Positions 18,774-26,664 of a stretch of 64,000 nt of DNA are shown piece by piece. The translations under genes were made by a program, and so were the position numbers. The stretch comes from Nocardia aurea (GTDB taxonomy: Bacteria > Actinomycetota > Actinomycetes > Mycobacteriales > Mycobacteriaceae): positions 620,001 to 684,000 of the forward strand of contig NZ_QCYJ01000005.1 in the NCBI RefSeq assembly GCF_003123685.1. Reading direction: 5' to 3'. The notes below the pieces were generated by a model. The model saw only the letters and a program-made list of their open reading frames with translations, was not told the DNA's origin and did no database searches. Positions within the stretch are counted from its first letter, which is position 1; each line of letters begins with the position of its first letter.

Positions 18774-18799
18774 AGTTACCGTCAATATTGACGGTAACT
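18774..18799. promoter_or_regulatory. 26-bp perfect palindromic operator
   Basis: A fully self-complementary 26-bp run, left arm AGTTACCGTCAAT. It lies between the divergent crotonase and thiolase genes and ends 15 bp before the thiolase start. TetR-family regulators bind such dyads, and the third gene of the operon (21109-21744) encodes one, which may autoregulate here. The TTAC/GTAA half-sites recur at other beta-oxidation promoters in the window. Confidence 0.8.
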
Positions 18800-18814
18800 G
18801 AGCGAAGCGGAGGA

Positions 18815-20326
18815 ATGATGCTGCCAGCCGGAATGGATCCGCGGACGCCGGTACTCGTCGGCGTCGGCCAGGTGGTGCACCGAAGCGGCGACCCCGGCCT
18901 GCCGGGACCGGTCGAACTCGCGGCCGAATCGCTGCGCCGCGCGGGCGCGGACAGCGGCGCGGGCGCGCGCCTGCTGCGTGACGCGGATCTGATCGCCGCC
19001 GTCGCCCCGGTGAGCAGGCCCTACTCGGATCTGGGCGCGCTGGTCGCGGCCGAAGTCGGCGCGAATCCGAAACGCACACTGCAATCGGTGCGTTTCGGCG
19101 GTGACGCGCCCCAGCGGCTGCTGAACCTTGTCGCGCGATCCATCGCCGAGGGGCGCTCGGAGATCGCGCTGATCACCGGCGCGGAGGCCGTCGCGTCGTG
19201 GAACGCGGCGAGTCGGGGCGGTATCGCCGTCGACTGGCCGGAGCAGCCGGAGATGGTGCTGCCGACCGAGATCATCGGTTCCGACCGCGGCCCCAATTCG
19301 GAGATGGAGACCGCGGCCGGGCTGTGGGGACCGGTGTACTTCTACGCGCTGATGGAAACCGCGCTGCGCGCCCGGCTCGGACTGAGCGAGGCTGAACACC
19401 TGGACCGTATCGGCGGGTTGTGGTCGCGTCTGTCGGAGCTGGCGGTCGGCAATCCCTATGCCTGGATGCCGACGCCGCGCTCGGCCGCGGATCTGGTGAC
19501 GCCGACGCCCGCCAACCGCGCGGTGTCGAGCCCCTACACCAAACTCCTCGTCGCCAATCTCACGGTGGACCAGGGCGCGGGGCTGATCGTGTGCAGTGCC
19601 GCCGCCGCCGACGCGGCCGGGGTGCCGAAGGACCGCTGGATCTTCCCGCACGGTGGGGCCACCGCTACCGACGAATGGTTCGTCACCGAACGGGCCGACA
19701 TGGGCGCCTCACCGGCCATCGCAGCGGCCGGAAGCGCCGCGCTCGCCGAAGCCGGTATCGGCATCGATGACGTCGCGCATCTCGATCTCTACTCCTGCTT
19801 CCCGATCGCGGTGCAGGTGGCGGCGGAGGCGTTCGGCCTGCCGATCGACGATCCGGGCAGGCCGCTGTCGGTCACGGGCGGACTCACCTTCGCCGGTGGA
19901 CCGGGCAACAACTACGCCCTGCATTCGATCGCGACGATGGTGGGACTGTTGCGTGCCGAACCCGAGACCTACGGTCTCACCACGGCTCTCGGCTGGTACA
20001 TCACCAAACACGGTGTCGGGGTCTTCGGGGCCCGCCCGCCGCGCTCGCTGTTCCGCGCGGTCGAGGCCGAACCCGTCGCCGCCCGCCGCGAGATCGCCCC
20101 CGGTTACACCGGTCCGGCGACCGTCGAGGCGTACACCGTCCCCTATCGCAAGGCCCGCGACGGCGGCGACGAACCGGAGGCGGTGGTGATCAGCGCACTG
20201 AACGCCGACGGCGCCCGCATACTGGTCAGGGCCTCGGACGCCGACACGATCGCGGCGTTCACCGGCGGTGACCCACTCGGCGCGCCCGTCGAGATCGCCG
20301 CTGCCGATAAGCTCACTCTGCTCTGA
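18815..20326 (+). CDS. Thiolase-like acetyl-CoA acetyltransferase family protein with altered active site
   Basis: The 503-residue protein has a thiolase fold (opening TPVLVGVGQVVHRSG) plus a C-terminal extension of about 100 residues. It resembles the mycobacterial Rv1867-type group. The thiolase nucleophile region reads SVRFGGDAPQ with no cysteine, the HEAFA equivalent is LDLYSCFPIAV, and the GHP histidine motif is GGLTFAGGPGNNY. Classical thiolysis is therefore unlikely; aldol- or lyase-type chemistry, as in Ltp2-like proteins, is possible. The start is ambiguous between ATGs at 18815, 18818 and 18833; GGAGGA immediately precedes. Confidence 0.8.
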   Translation: MMLPAGMDPRTPVLVGVGQVVHRSGDPGLPGPVELAAESLRRAGADSGAGARLLRDADLIAAVAPVSRPYSDLGALVAAEVGANPKRTLQSVRFGGDAPQRLLNLVARSIAEGRSEIALITGAEAVASWNAASRGGIAVDWPEQPEMVLPTEIIGSDRGPNSEMETAAGLWGPVYFYALMETALRARLGLSEAEHLDRIGGLWSRLSELAVGNPYAWMPTPRSAADLVTPTPANRAVSSPYTKLLVANLTVDQGAGLIVCSAAAADAAGVPKDRWIFPHGGATATDEWFVTERADMGASPAIAAAGSAALAEAGIGIDDVAHLDLYSCFPIAVQVAAEAFGLPIDDPGRPLSVTGGLTFAGGPGNNYALHSIATMVGLLRAEPETYGLTTALGWYITKHGVGVFGARPPRSLFRAVEAEPVAARREIAPGYTGPATVEAYTVPYRKARDGGDEPEAVVISALNADGARILVRASDADTIAAFTGGDPLGAPVEIAAADKLTLL

Positions 20327-20339
20327 GGAGAGGACACCG

Positions 20340-21104
20340 ATGACCGACCTGATTCTGGTCGAACGGCGCGATGCCATCACCGTGCTGACCGTGAACCGTC
20401 CCGAGGCGCGTAACGCCATCAATCTGGCGACCGCCCAGGCCATCGAGGCCGCGGTGGACGATTTCGAGGCCGACGATTCCGCGCGCGTGCTCGTGCTCAC
20501 CGGCGCGGGCGGAACCTTCAGTGCCGGAATGGATCTCGTCGCCGCGTCGAAGGGTGAAATGCCCATCACGCAGCGACGGGGGCCGCTCGGCATCAGCGCG
20601 CGTCCGCCGGTCAAACCGATGATCTCGGCGGTGGAGGGGTTCGCGCTCGCGGGCGGTTTCGAACTCGCGCTGTCCGGTGACCTGATCGTCGCGGCGGACA
20701 ACGCCCAGTTCGGCATCCCCGAGGCGAAACGCGGACTCGTCGCCGCGGGCGGTGGTGTGCTGCGTCTGACCCAGCGGCTGCCGCGTCCGATCGTCGCGGA
20801 ACTGGCGTTGACCGGCGGACGTATCAGCGCCGCGCGACTCTACGACCTCGGTCTGATCAACCGGGTCACCGAACCCGGCGGCGCGCTCGCCGTCGCACTG
20901 GAACTCGCGGCGGAAATCGTTGCCGCGGCACCGCTTTCGGTCGCGGCCAGTAAGCGGATCATCGACGAGTCCCCGGATTGGTCGGTGGAGGAGGGTTTCG
21001 CGAAACAGGGCGAGATCGCGCTGCCGGTGCTGTTCTCCAAGGATGCCACCGAGGGTGCGCTGGCCTTCGCGCAGAAACGCGAACCCCGTTGGCAGGGGCA
21101 GTGA
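20340..21104 (+). CDS. Crotonase (enoyl-CoA hydratase family)
   Basis: The 254-residue protein has FSAGMDLVAA and EGFALAGGFELALSGDLIVA, the two crotonase oxyanion-hole segments. The position of the second catalytic Glu reads KRGLVAAGGGVLRL, so one acidic residue is missing, as in several actinobacterial EchA proteins. GAGGAGAGG precedes the ATG, which lies 13 nt after the thiolase stop; it is in an operon with the thiolase and the TetR gene, suggesting one degradative pathway for an unidentified acyl-CoA. Confidence 0.87.
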   Translation: MTDLILVERRDAITVLTVNRPEARNAINLATAQAIEAAVDDFEADDSARVLVLTGAGGTFSAGMDLVAASKGEMPITQRRGPLGISARPPVKPMISAVEGFALAGGFELALSGDLIVAADNAQFGIPEAKRGLVAAGGGVLRLTQRLPRPIVAELALTGGRISAARLYDLGLINRVTEPGGALAVALELAAEIVAAAPLSVAASKRIIDESPDWSVEEGFAKQGEIALPVLFSKDATEGALAFAQKREPRWQGQ

Positions 21105-21108
21105 TTCG

Positions 21109-21744
21109 ATGACCGAACGCGTCCGGGAGACGCAGGAGCTGCGCCGGGCGCGCATGCGGACGCGGCTCCTGGACGCGGCGGTGCGATCGCTGGTGGAGGA
21201 CGGTTACGCGGGCACCACCACCTTGGCCGTGCAGAAGCGGGCCGGGGTGGCGCGCGGCACATTGCAACATCATTTCCCGACCAGGGCCGCGCTGCTCGCC
21301 GGTGCGGTCGAATATGTCGCCGCGCAGCGATTCGACCAGCTCGGCCGGGAATTCGAGGCTATTCCCGACGGCACGGACCGCTTGGAATACGCCGTCGAAC
21401 TGACCATGCGGATGCTCGACGGTCCGTCGTTCCTGGCGGCGCTGGAGATGTGGGTGGGCGCGCGGACCGATCCCGAACTGCTCGCGGCCTTCGTGCCGCT
21501 GGAACATCGGCTGTTCGATCTGATGCACACCAGTATTCGCGATCTCTTCCGCGCGGAGTTCCCGGATGATCCACGCGTGCCGACCATTACGGAATTCACC
21601 CTGGAGATCATGACCGGCCGTGCCCTGCGCGTGCTGCTGACCGGTGACACGGACAGCAACCGGATCATCCAGCAGCGCTGGGGCAATGCCGTGCGCATCC
21701 TGCTCGGCACCGCGGATCCGGCGACGCTGACCGATCGCGGCTGA
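21109..21744 (+). CDS. TetR-family transcriptional regulator
   Basis: The 211-residue regulator has an N-terminal helix-turn-helix (TLAVQKRAGVARGTLQHHF, about 40-58) and a helical ligand-binding domain. It starts 4 nt after the crotonase stop, so it is the third gene of the thiolase operon. Given the palindrome at the operon promoter it is probably the local, acyl-CoA-responsive repressor; this is inference. Confidence 0.88.
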   Translation: MTERVRETQELRRARMRTRLLDAAVRSLVEDGYAGTTTLAVQKRAGVARGTLQHHFPTRAALLAGAVEYVAAQRFDQLGREFEAIPDGTDRLEYAVELTMRMLDGPSFLAALEMWVGARTDPELLAAFVPLEHRLFDLMHTSIRDLFRAEFPDDPRVPTITEFTLEIMTGRALRVLLTGDTDSNRIIQQRWGNAVRILLGTADPATLTDRG

Positions 21745-21804
21745 ATCGCCCTGTTCGCCTTGCCCGCCGGTCGGCGCGTCCGTCGGTAGGGTGGGCCGAA
21801 TCGC

Positions 21805-22596
21805 TCAGGCGGCGCCCGCGGTGTCGAGGAGAACCTTCGCGCACGCGTCCGGATCGTCGTAGAACGGCGTGTGCCCGCTGCCGCGCAGGGTGACGTGTTC
21901 CGCGTCGGGTAGCGCCGACTCGGCACGGCGACTCTGGGTGGCGTAGGTGAGCAGGACGTCGCGGCTGCCCCATGCCACGGTGACCGGTATGTCGGCCAGC
22001 GCGCCGATATCGCGCAGGCGCGCGGTGTCGAACGAGGCGAGTGCCTGGGCGAACCCGGGTGCGTCACCGGCTCCGTTGGCGGTGTCGACGGCGACCGCCG
22101 TATCCACCGACCAGGGCTTTCCGAAGACCAGGTAGAGGAACGCGGTGCGGCCCGCGGCCGTGCCGAGGAGTTTCGGCAGCACCGACCGCAACGGCCGGAC
22201 CAAACCCCTTGCTGCGCCCAGTGATCGCTGGCACCAGATGCGACCAGCCCGGTCCCAGAACCCGATCGGGGAGTAGGCGGTGACCGAACGGGCGAGTCCG
22301 CGCGCGCCGAGTTGCAGACAGATGAGCCCGCCCATCGAATTGCCCGCGAGGTGCGGGCGTTCGATCCCCTGCGCGCGGAGGAATTCCGCGAGTGCGTCGG
22401 CGAGGGCGGCGACGGTGGTGTGTTCCAGCGGCGCGGACCCGCCGAAGCCGGGGAGGTCGACCGCGATCACGTCGAAGTGCGCGGCGAGGGCGTCGATGAT
22501 CGGTTCCCAGACCTGCCAGCGACTGCCGATGCCGTGTACCAGGACCAGCGGTTCACCGCTGCCCACCCGGTGATGGTTCAACGTCGTCATACTCAT
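21805..22596 (-). CDS. Alpha/beta hydrolase
   Basis: The 263-residue hydrolase has the oxyanion segment LVHGIGSRW, nucleophile elbow AGNSMGGL, acid in WGSRDVLL and histidine in GSGHTPFYDDP. The substrate is unknown. It is divergent from the MpaB-type oxygenase, and a 15-bp palindrome lies in the shared promoter, hinting at joint control. Confidence 0.85.
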   Translation of the reverse strand: MSMTTLNHHRVGSGEPLVLVHGIGSRWQVWEPIIDALAAHFDVIAVDLPGFGGSAPLEHTTVAALADALAEFLRAQGIERPHLAGNSMGGLICLQLGARGLARSVTAYSPIGFWDRAGRIWCQRSLGAARGLVRPLRSVLPKLLGTAAGRTAFLYLVFGKPWSVDTAVAVDTANGAGDAPGFAQALASFDTARLRDIGALADIPVTVAWGSRDVLLTYATQSRRAESALPDAEHVTLRGSGHTPFYDDPDACAKVLLDTAGAA

Positions 22597-22611
22597 CCGA
22601 TCGTTCTTTCA

Positions 22612-22626
22612 TTGGCGCTGCGCCAA
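22612..22626. promoter_or_regulatory. Operator-like palindrome TTGGCGC-T-GCGCCAA
   Basis: 7-bp perfect arms around one base, 15 bp upstream of the hydrolase start and 95 bp upstream of the divergent oxygenase gene. The nearest regulator candidate is the TetR gene at 23687-24310. Confidence 0.55.
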
Positions 22627-22721
22627 CAGTAGCAGCGCGCCCCGCGTCGAAGGGCTGGACCATTGCATAGCAACAAAGAGTGATTTATTGTCGCTTTATT
22701 CACCGAGTGAACGAGAGTGTG

Positions 22722-23645
22722 ATGACGACGATGTCGATCAACGATGACGCCGCCCGTGAAGACACAGCCAGTGAGGACACCGCCTGTGAGGACGCGGCCG
22801 AGGACGTGAGGACGCTCGGCCCGGATTCCCTGCTGTGGAAATACTTCGGCGACTGGCGGGTCATGCTGATGGCGCCCGCCGCGGGCATCATGCAACTCAT
22901 GCTGCCCGCGCTCGGTGCGGGCGTCACCCAGCATTCGGATTTCTTCAACGAGCCGTGGGAGCGCATCTTCCGGTCGATTCCGCAGATCGCCGGAACCGTC
23001 TACGACGGACCGGAAGCCGTGGCCACCGCTGCGGCGGTCCGCGACTACCACCGCGGAATCAAGGGTTTCGACGCCGACGGAGTGCGCTATCACGCGCTCG
23101 ATCCGGAAACCTATTTCTGGGCGCACGCCACCTTCGTCTGGTCGGCGATCATGATGGCCGACATCTTCGATCACCGGCTCACCGACGCCGAGAAACAGCG
23201 TCTCTACCGCGAGAGCATCCAGTGGTACCGGCTCTACGGCATCAGTGAGCGGCCGATGCCGCAGGACTGGTACGCGTTCCGCGCCTATTACGACCGCATG
23301 TGCGCCGAGCGACTGGTCGTCACCGAATCGGCCGCCTGGGTGGTGCGCCAACTGGATCGTCCCGACGAGATGCGCCTGCCATATGTGCCGGACGCGGTGT
23401 GGCGGCTGTTCGGTACCGCGTTCATGCATCAATACCGACTCGTCGCGGCGGGCACCATGCCCGCGGTACTGCGTGACCGTCTCGGACTGGCGTGGGGGCC
23501 GTGGCAGCGCAGGCAATTCCGGCTCCGCGTCGCGCTGATCCGCCGGGTCTGGCCGCTGCTGCCCGAACAGTTGCGCTACCAGCCGCGAGCGCTCGCGGGT
23601 ATCGCGCGCGAGCGTGCCGCACGCGAACATGTCACTGCCGCATGA
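22722..23645 (+). CDS. MpaB/rubber-oxygenase-like DUF2236 protein
   Basis: The 307-residue protein belongs to the ER-bound oxygenase MpaB/latex-clearing (PF09995) family, recognised by WKYFGDWRVMLMAPAAGIM, FWAHATFVWSAIMMAD and GTAFMHQYRLVA. Family members are haem- or iron-linked oxygenases of lipids, polyisoprene or mycophenolate precursors; mycobacterial copies are uncharacterised. The His in WAHATFVW is the likely metal ligand. ATG at 22722 is preferred over one 42 nt upstream. The downstream TetR starts 41 nt after the stop. Confidence 0.8.
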   Translation: MTTMSINDDAAREDTASEDTACEDAAEDVRTLGPDSLLWKYFGDWRVMLMAPAAGIMQLMLPALGAGVTQHSDFFNEPWERIFRSIPQIAGTVYDGPEAVATAAAVRDYHRGIKGFDADGVRYHALDPETYFWAHATFVWSAIMMADIFDHRLTDAEKQRLYRESIQWYRLYGISERPMPQDWYAFRAYYDRMCAERLVVTESAAWVVRQLDRPDEMRLPYVPDAVWRLFGTAFMHQYRLVAAGTMPAVLRDRLGLAWGPWQRRQFRLRVALIRRVWPLLPEQLRYQPRALAGIARERAAREHVTAA

Positions 23646-23686
23646 CGTCCCGGCCCGCGTCGGCGGCGGCATGGCAGCATGAACCC

Positions 23687-24310
23687 ATGGCCGATGCCGA
23701 ATTCCCTTCGCTCGCCACGCTGCTCGATATGCCCGCGGGCGAACCGGATCCGATCACCGAGCGAATCCTGGACGCGGCACTGGCCGAATTCACCGAATTC
23801 GGGTTGCGGCGCGCCTCCGTCGACGACATCCGGCGCCGGGCCGGCGTCAACCGCGCGACCGTCTACCGTCGATTCGCCACCAAGAACGACCTGGTAGCGG
23901 CCACTTTTCAGCGATGGATACTCGGTCTGCTCGCCGAGACGGCCGCCGCGGTCTCCGATCGGGCGACCGTGCGCGAACGGCTGGTCGAGGGTTTCGTGCG
24001 CTCGGTGCTCATCGTGCGCACCGACGCCCTGGTTGCGCGATTGCTGACCAGCGAACCGGAGATGTTCGTGCCGTATCTGACCACCGACGGCGGTCCGGTG
24101 CTGCGGGCCTGCCGTGAATTCCTTGCCGCGCAATGCCGGGAGTTGCTCGCCGACGGCCAGACTATGACGGTCGACGCCGACGCGGCGGCGGAGATCGCGC
24201 TGCGTCTCGCCCAATCGGTGGTGCTCACCCCCGAGGGATATTTCGACCTGCACGACGAGACCGCCCTGCGCGCGTTCGCCGACCGGTTCGTCGGACCGCT
24301 GGCCGGATGA
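23687..24310 (+). CDS. TetR-family transcriptional regulator
   Basis: The 207-residue protein has a helix-turn-helix SVDDIRRRAGVNRATVYRRF (about 45-64) and a TetR C-terminal domain. It follows the MpaB-like gene and may control it and the divergent hydrolase. Confidence 0.88.
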   Translation: MADAEFPSLATLLDMPAGEPDPITERILDAALAEFTEFGLRRASVDDIRRRAGVNRATVYRRFATKNDLVAATFQRWILGLLAETAAAVSDRATVRERLVEGFVRSVLIVRTDALVARLLTSEPEMFVPYLTTDGGPVLRACREFLAAQCRELLADGQTMTVDADAAAEIALRLAQSVVLTPEGYFDLHDETALRAFADRFVGPLAG

Positions 24311-24386
24311 TTCGTCCGCACTCGCTCGCCCCCGACCTACCCGGTGCGGCATTATCGGGGTCACCGAAGCGAGAAAGAGGACTGAG

Positions 24387-24716
24387 GTGCGGATCTTCCT
24401 GGTCACCGCGGCCGTCGTCGCGCTGCCGATCCTGTCGGCGTGCGGCTCGGACAGCGCGACCGAACCCCCGGCGTTGACAGCGGCCGACCTGTCACGGTCA
24501 TTGCAGGACAAAGGCCTGCGCGACAAGGATCTCGCCGACTGCGCCGCCGCACTCTACGTGTCCGAGGGCATTTCCCAGCAGGGGCTGCGCACCATGATCG
24601 GCGACGAATACGACAACAAGACGGCCGATCCGGCCACGCTCGGTATGAGCAAGGAGGACGGGGATCGCGCCCGCGCCGCCAACGCGAAGATCGCCACCGA
24701 ATGCCTCGGTAAATAG
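24387..24716 (+). CDS. Small putative lipoprotein
   Basis: The 109-residue protein starts at a GTG with AAGAGGACTGAG upstream. It has a signal peptide with lipobox LSAC, giving a lipidated cysteine at residue 19. The mature part is acidic and alpha-helical with two further cysteines (DLADCAAALY and IATECLGK) that could pair. No family is recognised. It is probably anchored on the outer face of the plasma membrane. Confidence 0.75.
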   Translation: MRIFLVTAAVVALPILSACGSDSATEPPALTAADLSRSLQDKGLRDKDLADCAAALYVSEGISQQGLRTMIGDEYDNKTADPATLGMSKEDGDRARAANAKIATECLGK

Positions 24717-24788
24717 GGGTCGGCACGCATTCCGATCCCGCTGCGCGCAACCCGTGAACGCGCGCCGACGCGGGTCCATCGTGGGGTG

Positions 24789-26009
24789 ATGACATCGATC
24801 GAGGCGACAACCACCGCGGACTCCGATCTGGATGAGATCTTCCGGCCGATCTTCGACCGGATCGCCGAAGGCGCGGTCGAGCGCGAGGTGGACAGACGGC
24901 TGGCCCACGAGGAAATCGGCTGGTTGCGCGCCGCCCGCTTCGGCGCCCTGCGGGTTCCCGTCGAATTCGGCGGATACGGCGCGACGGTCCGTCAACTGTT
25001 CCGCCTGCTCATCGACCTGGCCGCCGCCGAATCCAACCTGCCGCAGGCATTGCGCGTGCACTACTCCTTCGTGGAAGATCAGCTGCTCGCCGAGCCCGGC
25101 CCCGCGCGCGAACACTGGCTGCGCGCGGTGAGCGAGGGCACGCTGGTCGGCAACGCCATCACCGAACCCGGCGTCGGCGCGGTCGACCGCTACCGCACCC
25201 GGCTGACCCGCGACGGCGCGAGCTGGCTGCTGAACGGCACCAAGTACTACAGCACCGGATCGCTGTACGCCGACCACATCCTCGCCGCCGCCGACCTGGA
25301 CGGCGAGCGGGTCGGGGTGCTGGTCGCCGCCGATGCCGACGGGGTGCGTCAGCACGACGACTGGGACGGCTTCGGGCAGCGCATCACCGCGAGCGGCACC
25401 ACCGAATTCAGCGACGTCACCGTCACCTCGGAACAGATCCTCGGACCGGGATACGGCGTGCCCGGTCCCACCTACGCCACCGGCTACCTGCAACTGGTGC
25501 AACTCGCGGTGCTCGCCGGTATCGCCGCGCGCGCCGAAATCGACGCCAGGATCTGGGTCGGCGCGCGCACCCGCGGCTACACCCATTCCGCCGCCGACCT
25601 CCCGCGCGAGGATCCGCTGGTGCAGCAGGTGATCGGGCGGCTGTCCGCCGCCGCGTTCACCGCGCGGGCCGCGGTGCTCGCCGTCGCGGATCTGCTCGAC
25701 GAGGTACTCGCGAACGGTGCCAAGGACGAAAGCGCGCTGGTCGCGGTCGAACTCGCGGCGGCACAGGCGCAACTCGGGGTGATCGACACCGTGCTCCCCG
25801 CGACCAGCCTGCTGTTCGAAGTGGGCGGCGCGTCCATCGTCGCGGAGAAGTTGCGGCTGGACCGGCACTGGCGCAACGCCAGAACCATCTCGGTGCACAA
25901 TCCCGCGATCCAGAAGGCCAGGGCCATCGGCGATCATCTGCTCAACGGCGCCGAACTGCCCTTCGGTTGGAGTGCGGGCGAAAGGTCGGCGAGCGCAGCG
26001 CGATCGTGA
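24789..26009 (+). CDS. FMNH2-dependent monooxygenase, DszC/SfnB-like (acyl-CoA dehydrogenase fold)
   Basis: The 406-residue protein has the acyl-CoA dehydrogenase fold but the hallmarks of class D flavin monooxygenases: GTKYYSTGSLYADH, DDWDGFGQRITASGTT and RHWRNARTISVHNP. Such enzymes use reduced flavin and oxygen on sulfur compounds (DszC) or take part in sulfone use (SfnB). It begins the sulfur-related block that includes a second homologue at 29274-30533 and two flavin reductases. The ATG directly follows a GTG; either could initiate. Confidence 0.82.
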   Translation: MTSIEATTTADSDLDEIFRPIFDRIAEGAVEREVDRRLAHEEIGWLRAARFGALRVPVEFGGYGATVRQLFRLLIDLAAAESNLPQALRVHYSFVEDQLLAEPGPAREHWLRAVSEGTLVGNAITEPGVGAVDRYRTRLTRDGASWLLNGTKYYSTGSLYADHILAAADLDGERVGVLVAADADGVRQHDDWDGFGQRITASGTTEFSDVTVTSEQILGPGYGVPGPTYATGYLQLVQLAVLAGIAARAEIDARIWVGARTRGYTHSAADLPREDPLVQQVIGRLSAAAFTARAAVLAVADLLDEVLANGAKDESALVAVELAAAQAQLGVIDTVLPATSLLFEVGGASIVAEKLRLDRHWRNARTISVHNPAIQKARAIGDHLLNGAELPFGWSAGERSASAARS

Positions 26010-26035
26010 CGAATCGACGGTCGTCGCGGTAGGCC

Positions 26036-26077
26036 CTGTCGACTCTCCCGGAACGGAATCGCCGGGAGAGTCGACAG
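26036..26077. terminator. Bidirectional terminator hairpin
   Basis: A perfect 16-bp stem (26036-26051 with 26062-26077) with a 10-nt loop lies between the convergent monooxygenase and methionine sulfoxide reductase genes. Confidence 0.85.
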
Positions 26078-26085
26078 ACCGCGTT

Positions 26086-26568
26086 CTACAGCGCTTCGAG
26101 GAATACTCGCGCCACAGCCTCCAGTCCGAGCCGATCGGTGTCGTCGAATCGGCCGGGATCGGGGCTGTCGAGATCGAGCACGCCGATCAGTTCGTCTCCG
26201 AGTACCAGCGGCACCACGATTTCCGATCGGGAATCCGCGTCGCAGGCGATATGGCCCGGAAACGCGTGCACATCCGGGATGACCTGGGTTCGTCGCGTCC
26301 GCGCCGCGGTACCGCAGACACCGCGTCCGATGGCGATCCGCACACACGCCGGTTTCCCCTGGAAAGGCCCGACGACGAGTTCGTGCCCGTCGAAGAAATA
26401 GAAACCCGCCCAATTCAGCCGGGGCAGTGCGTGGAAGATCAGCGCGGATAGATTCGCGGCATTGGCGACGCGGTCGGATTCCCCGGCGATCAGGGCCGTG
26501 GCCTGCGCATTCAACTCACGGTACTGCTCGGTGCGGTCCCCGGACAATGCGGCAACGGTGAACGACAT
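26086..26568 (-). CDS. msrC: Free methionine-(R)-sulfoxide reductase (GAF domain, fRMsr)
   Basis: The 160-residue GAF protein reduces free L-methionine-(R)-sulfoxide. The three conserved cysteines are present with family spacing: Cys75 (KPACVRI), Cys85 (GRGVCGTA) and Cys109 (HIACD), along with NWAGFYFFDG and SEIVVPLV. The ATG at 26568 leaves a normal-length N-terminus. It sits inside the sulfur-oxidising region on the opposite strand, with its own start divergent from the StyA-like gene. Confidence 0.92.
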   Translation of the reverse strand: MSFTVAALSGDRTEQYRELNAQATALIAGESDRVANAANLSALIFHALPRLNWAGFYFFDGHELVVGPFQGKPACVRIAIGRGVCGTAARTRRTQVIPDVHAFPGHIACDADSRSEIVVPLVLGDELIGVLDLDSPDPGRFDDTDRLGLEAVARVFLEAL

Positions 26569-26664
26569 GCGTGCATCGTAGGCCCGCGAGCCATCACGGA
26601 CGGGCATCTGTTCCCACTGATCGCAACCCTCCACGAGAAGTTCTCGCGGACGCACCATGCAAAT

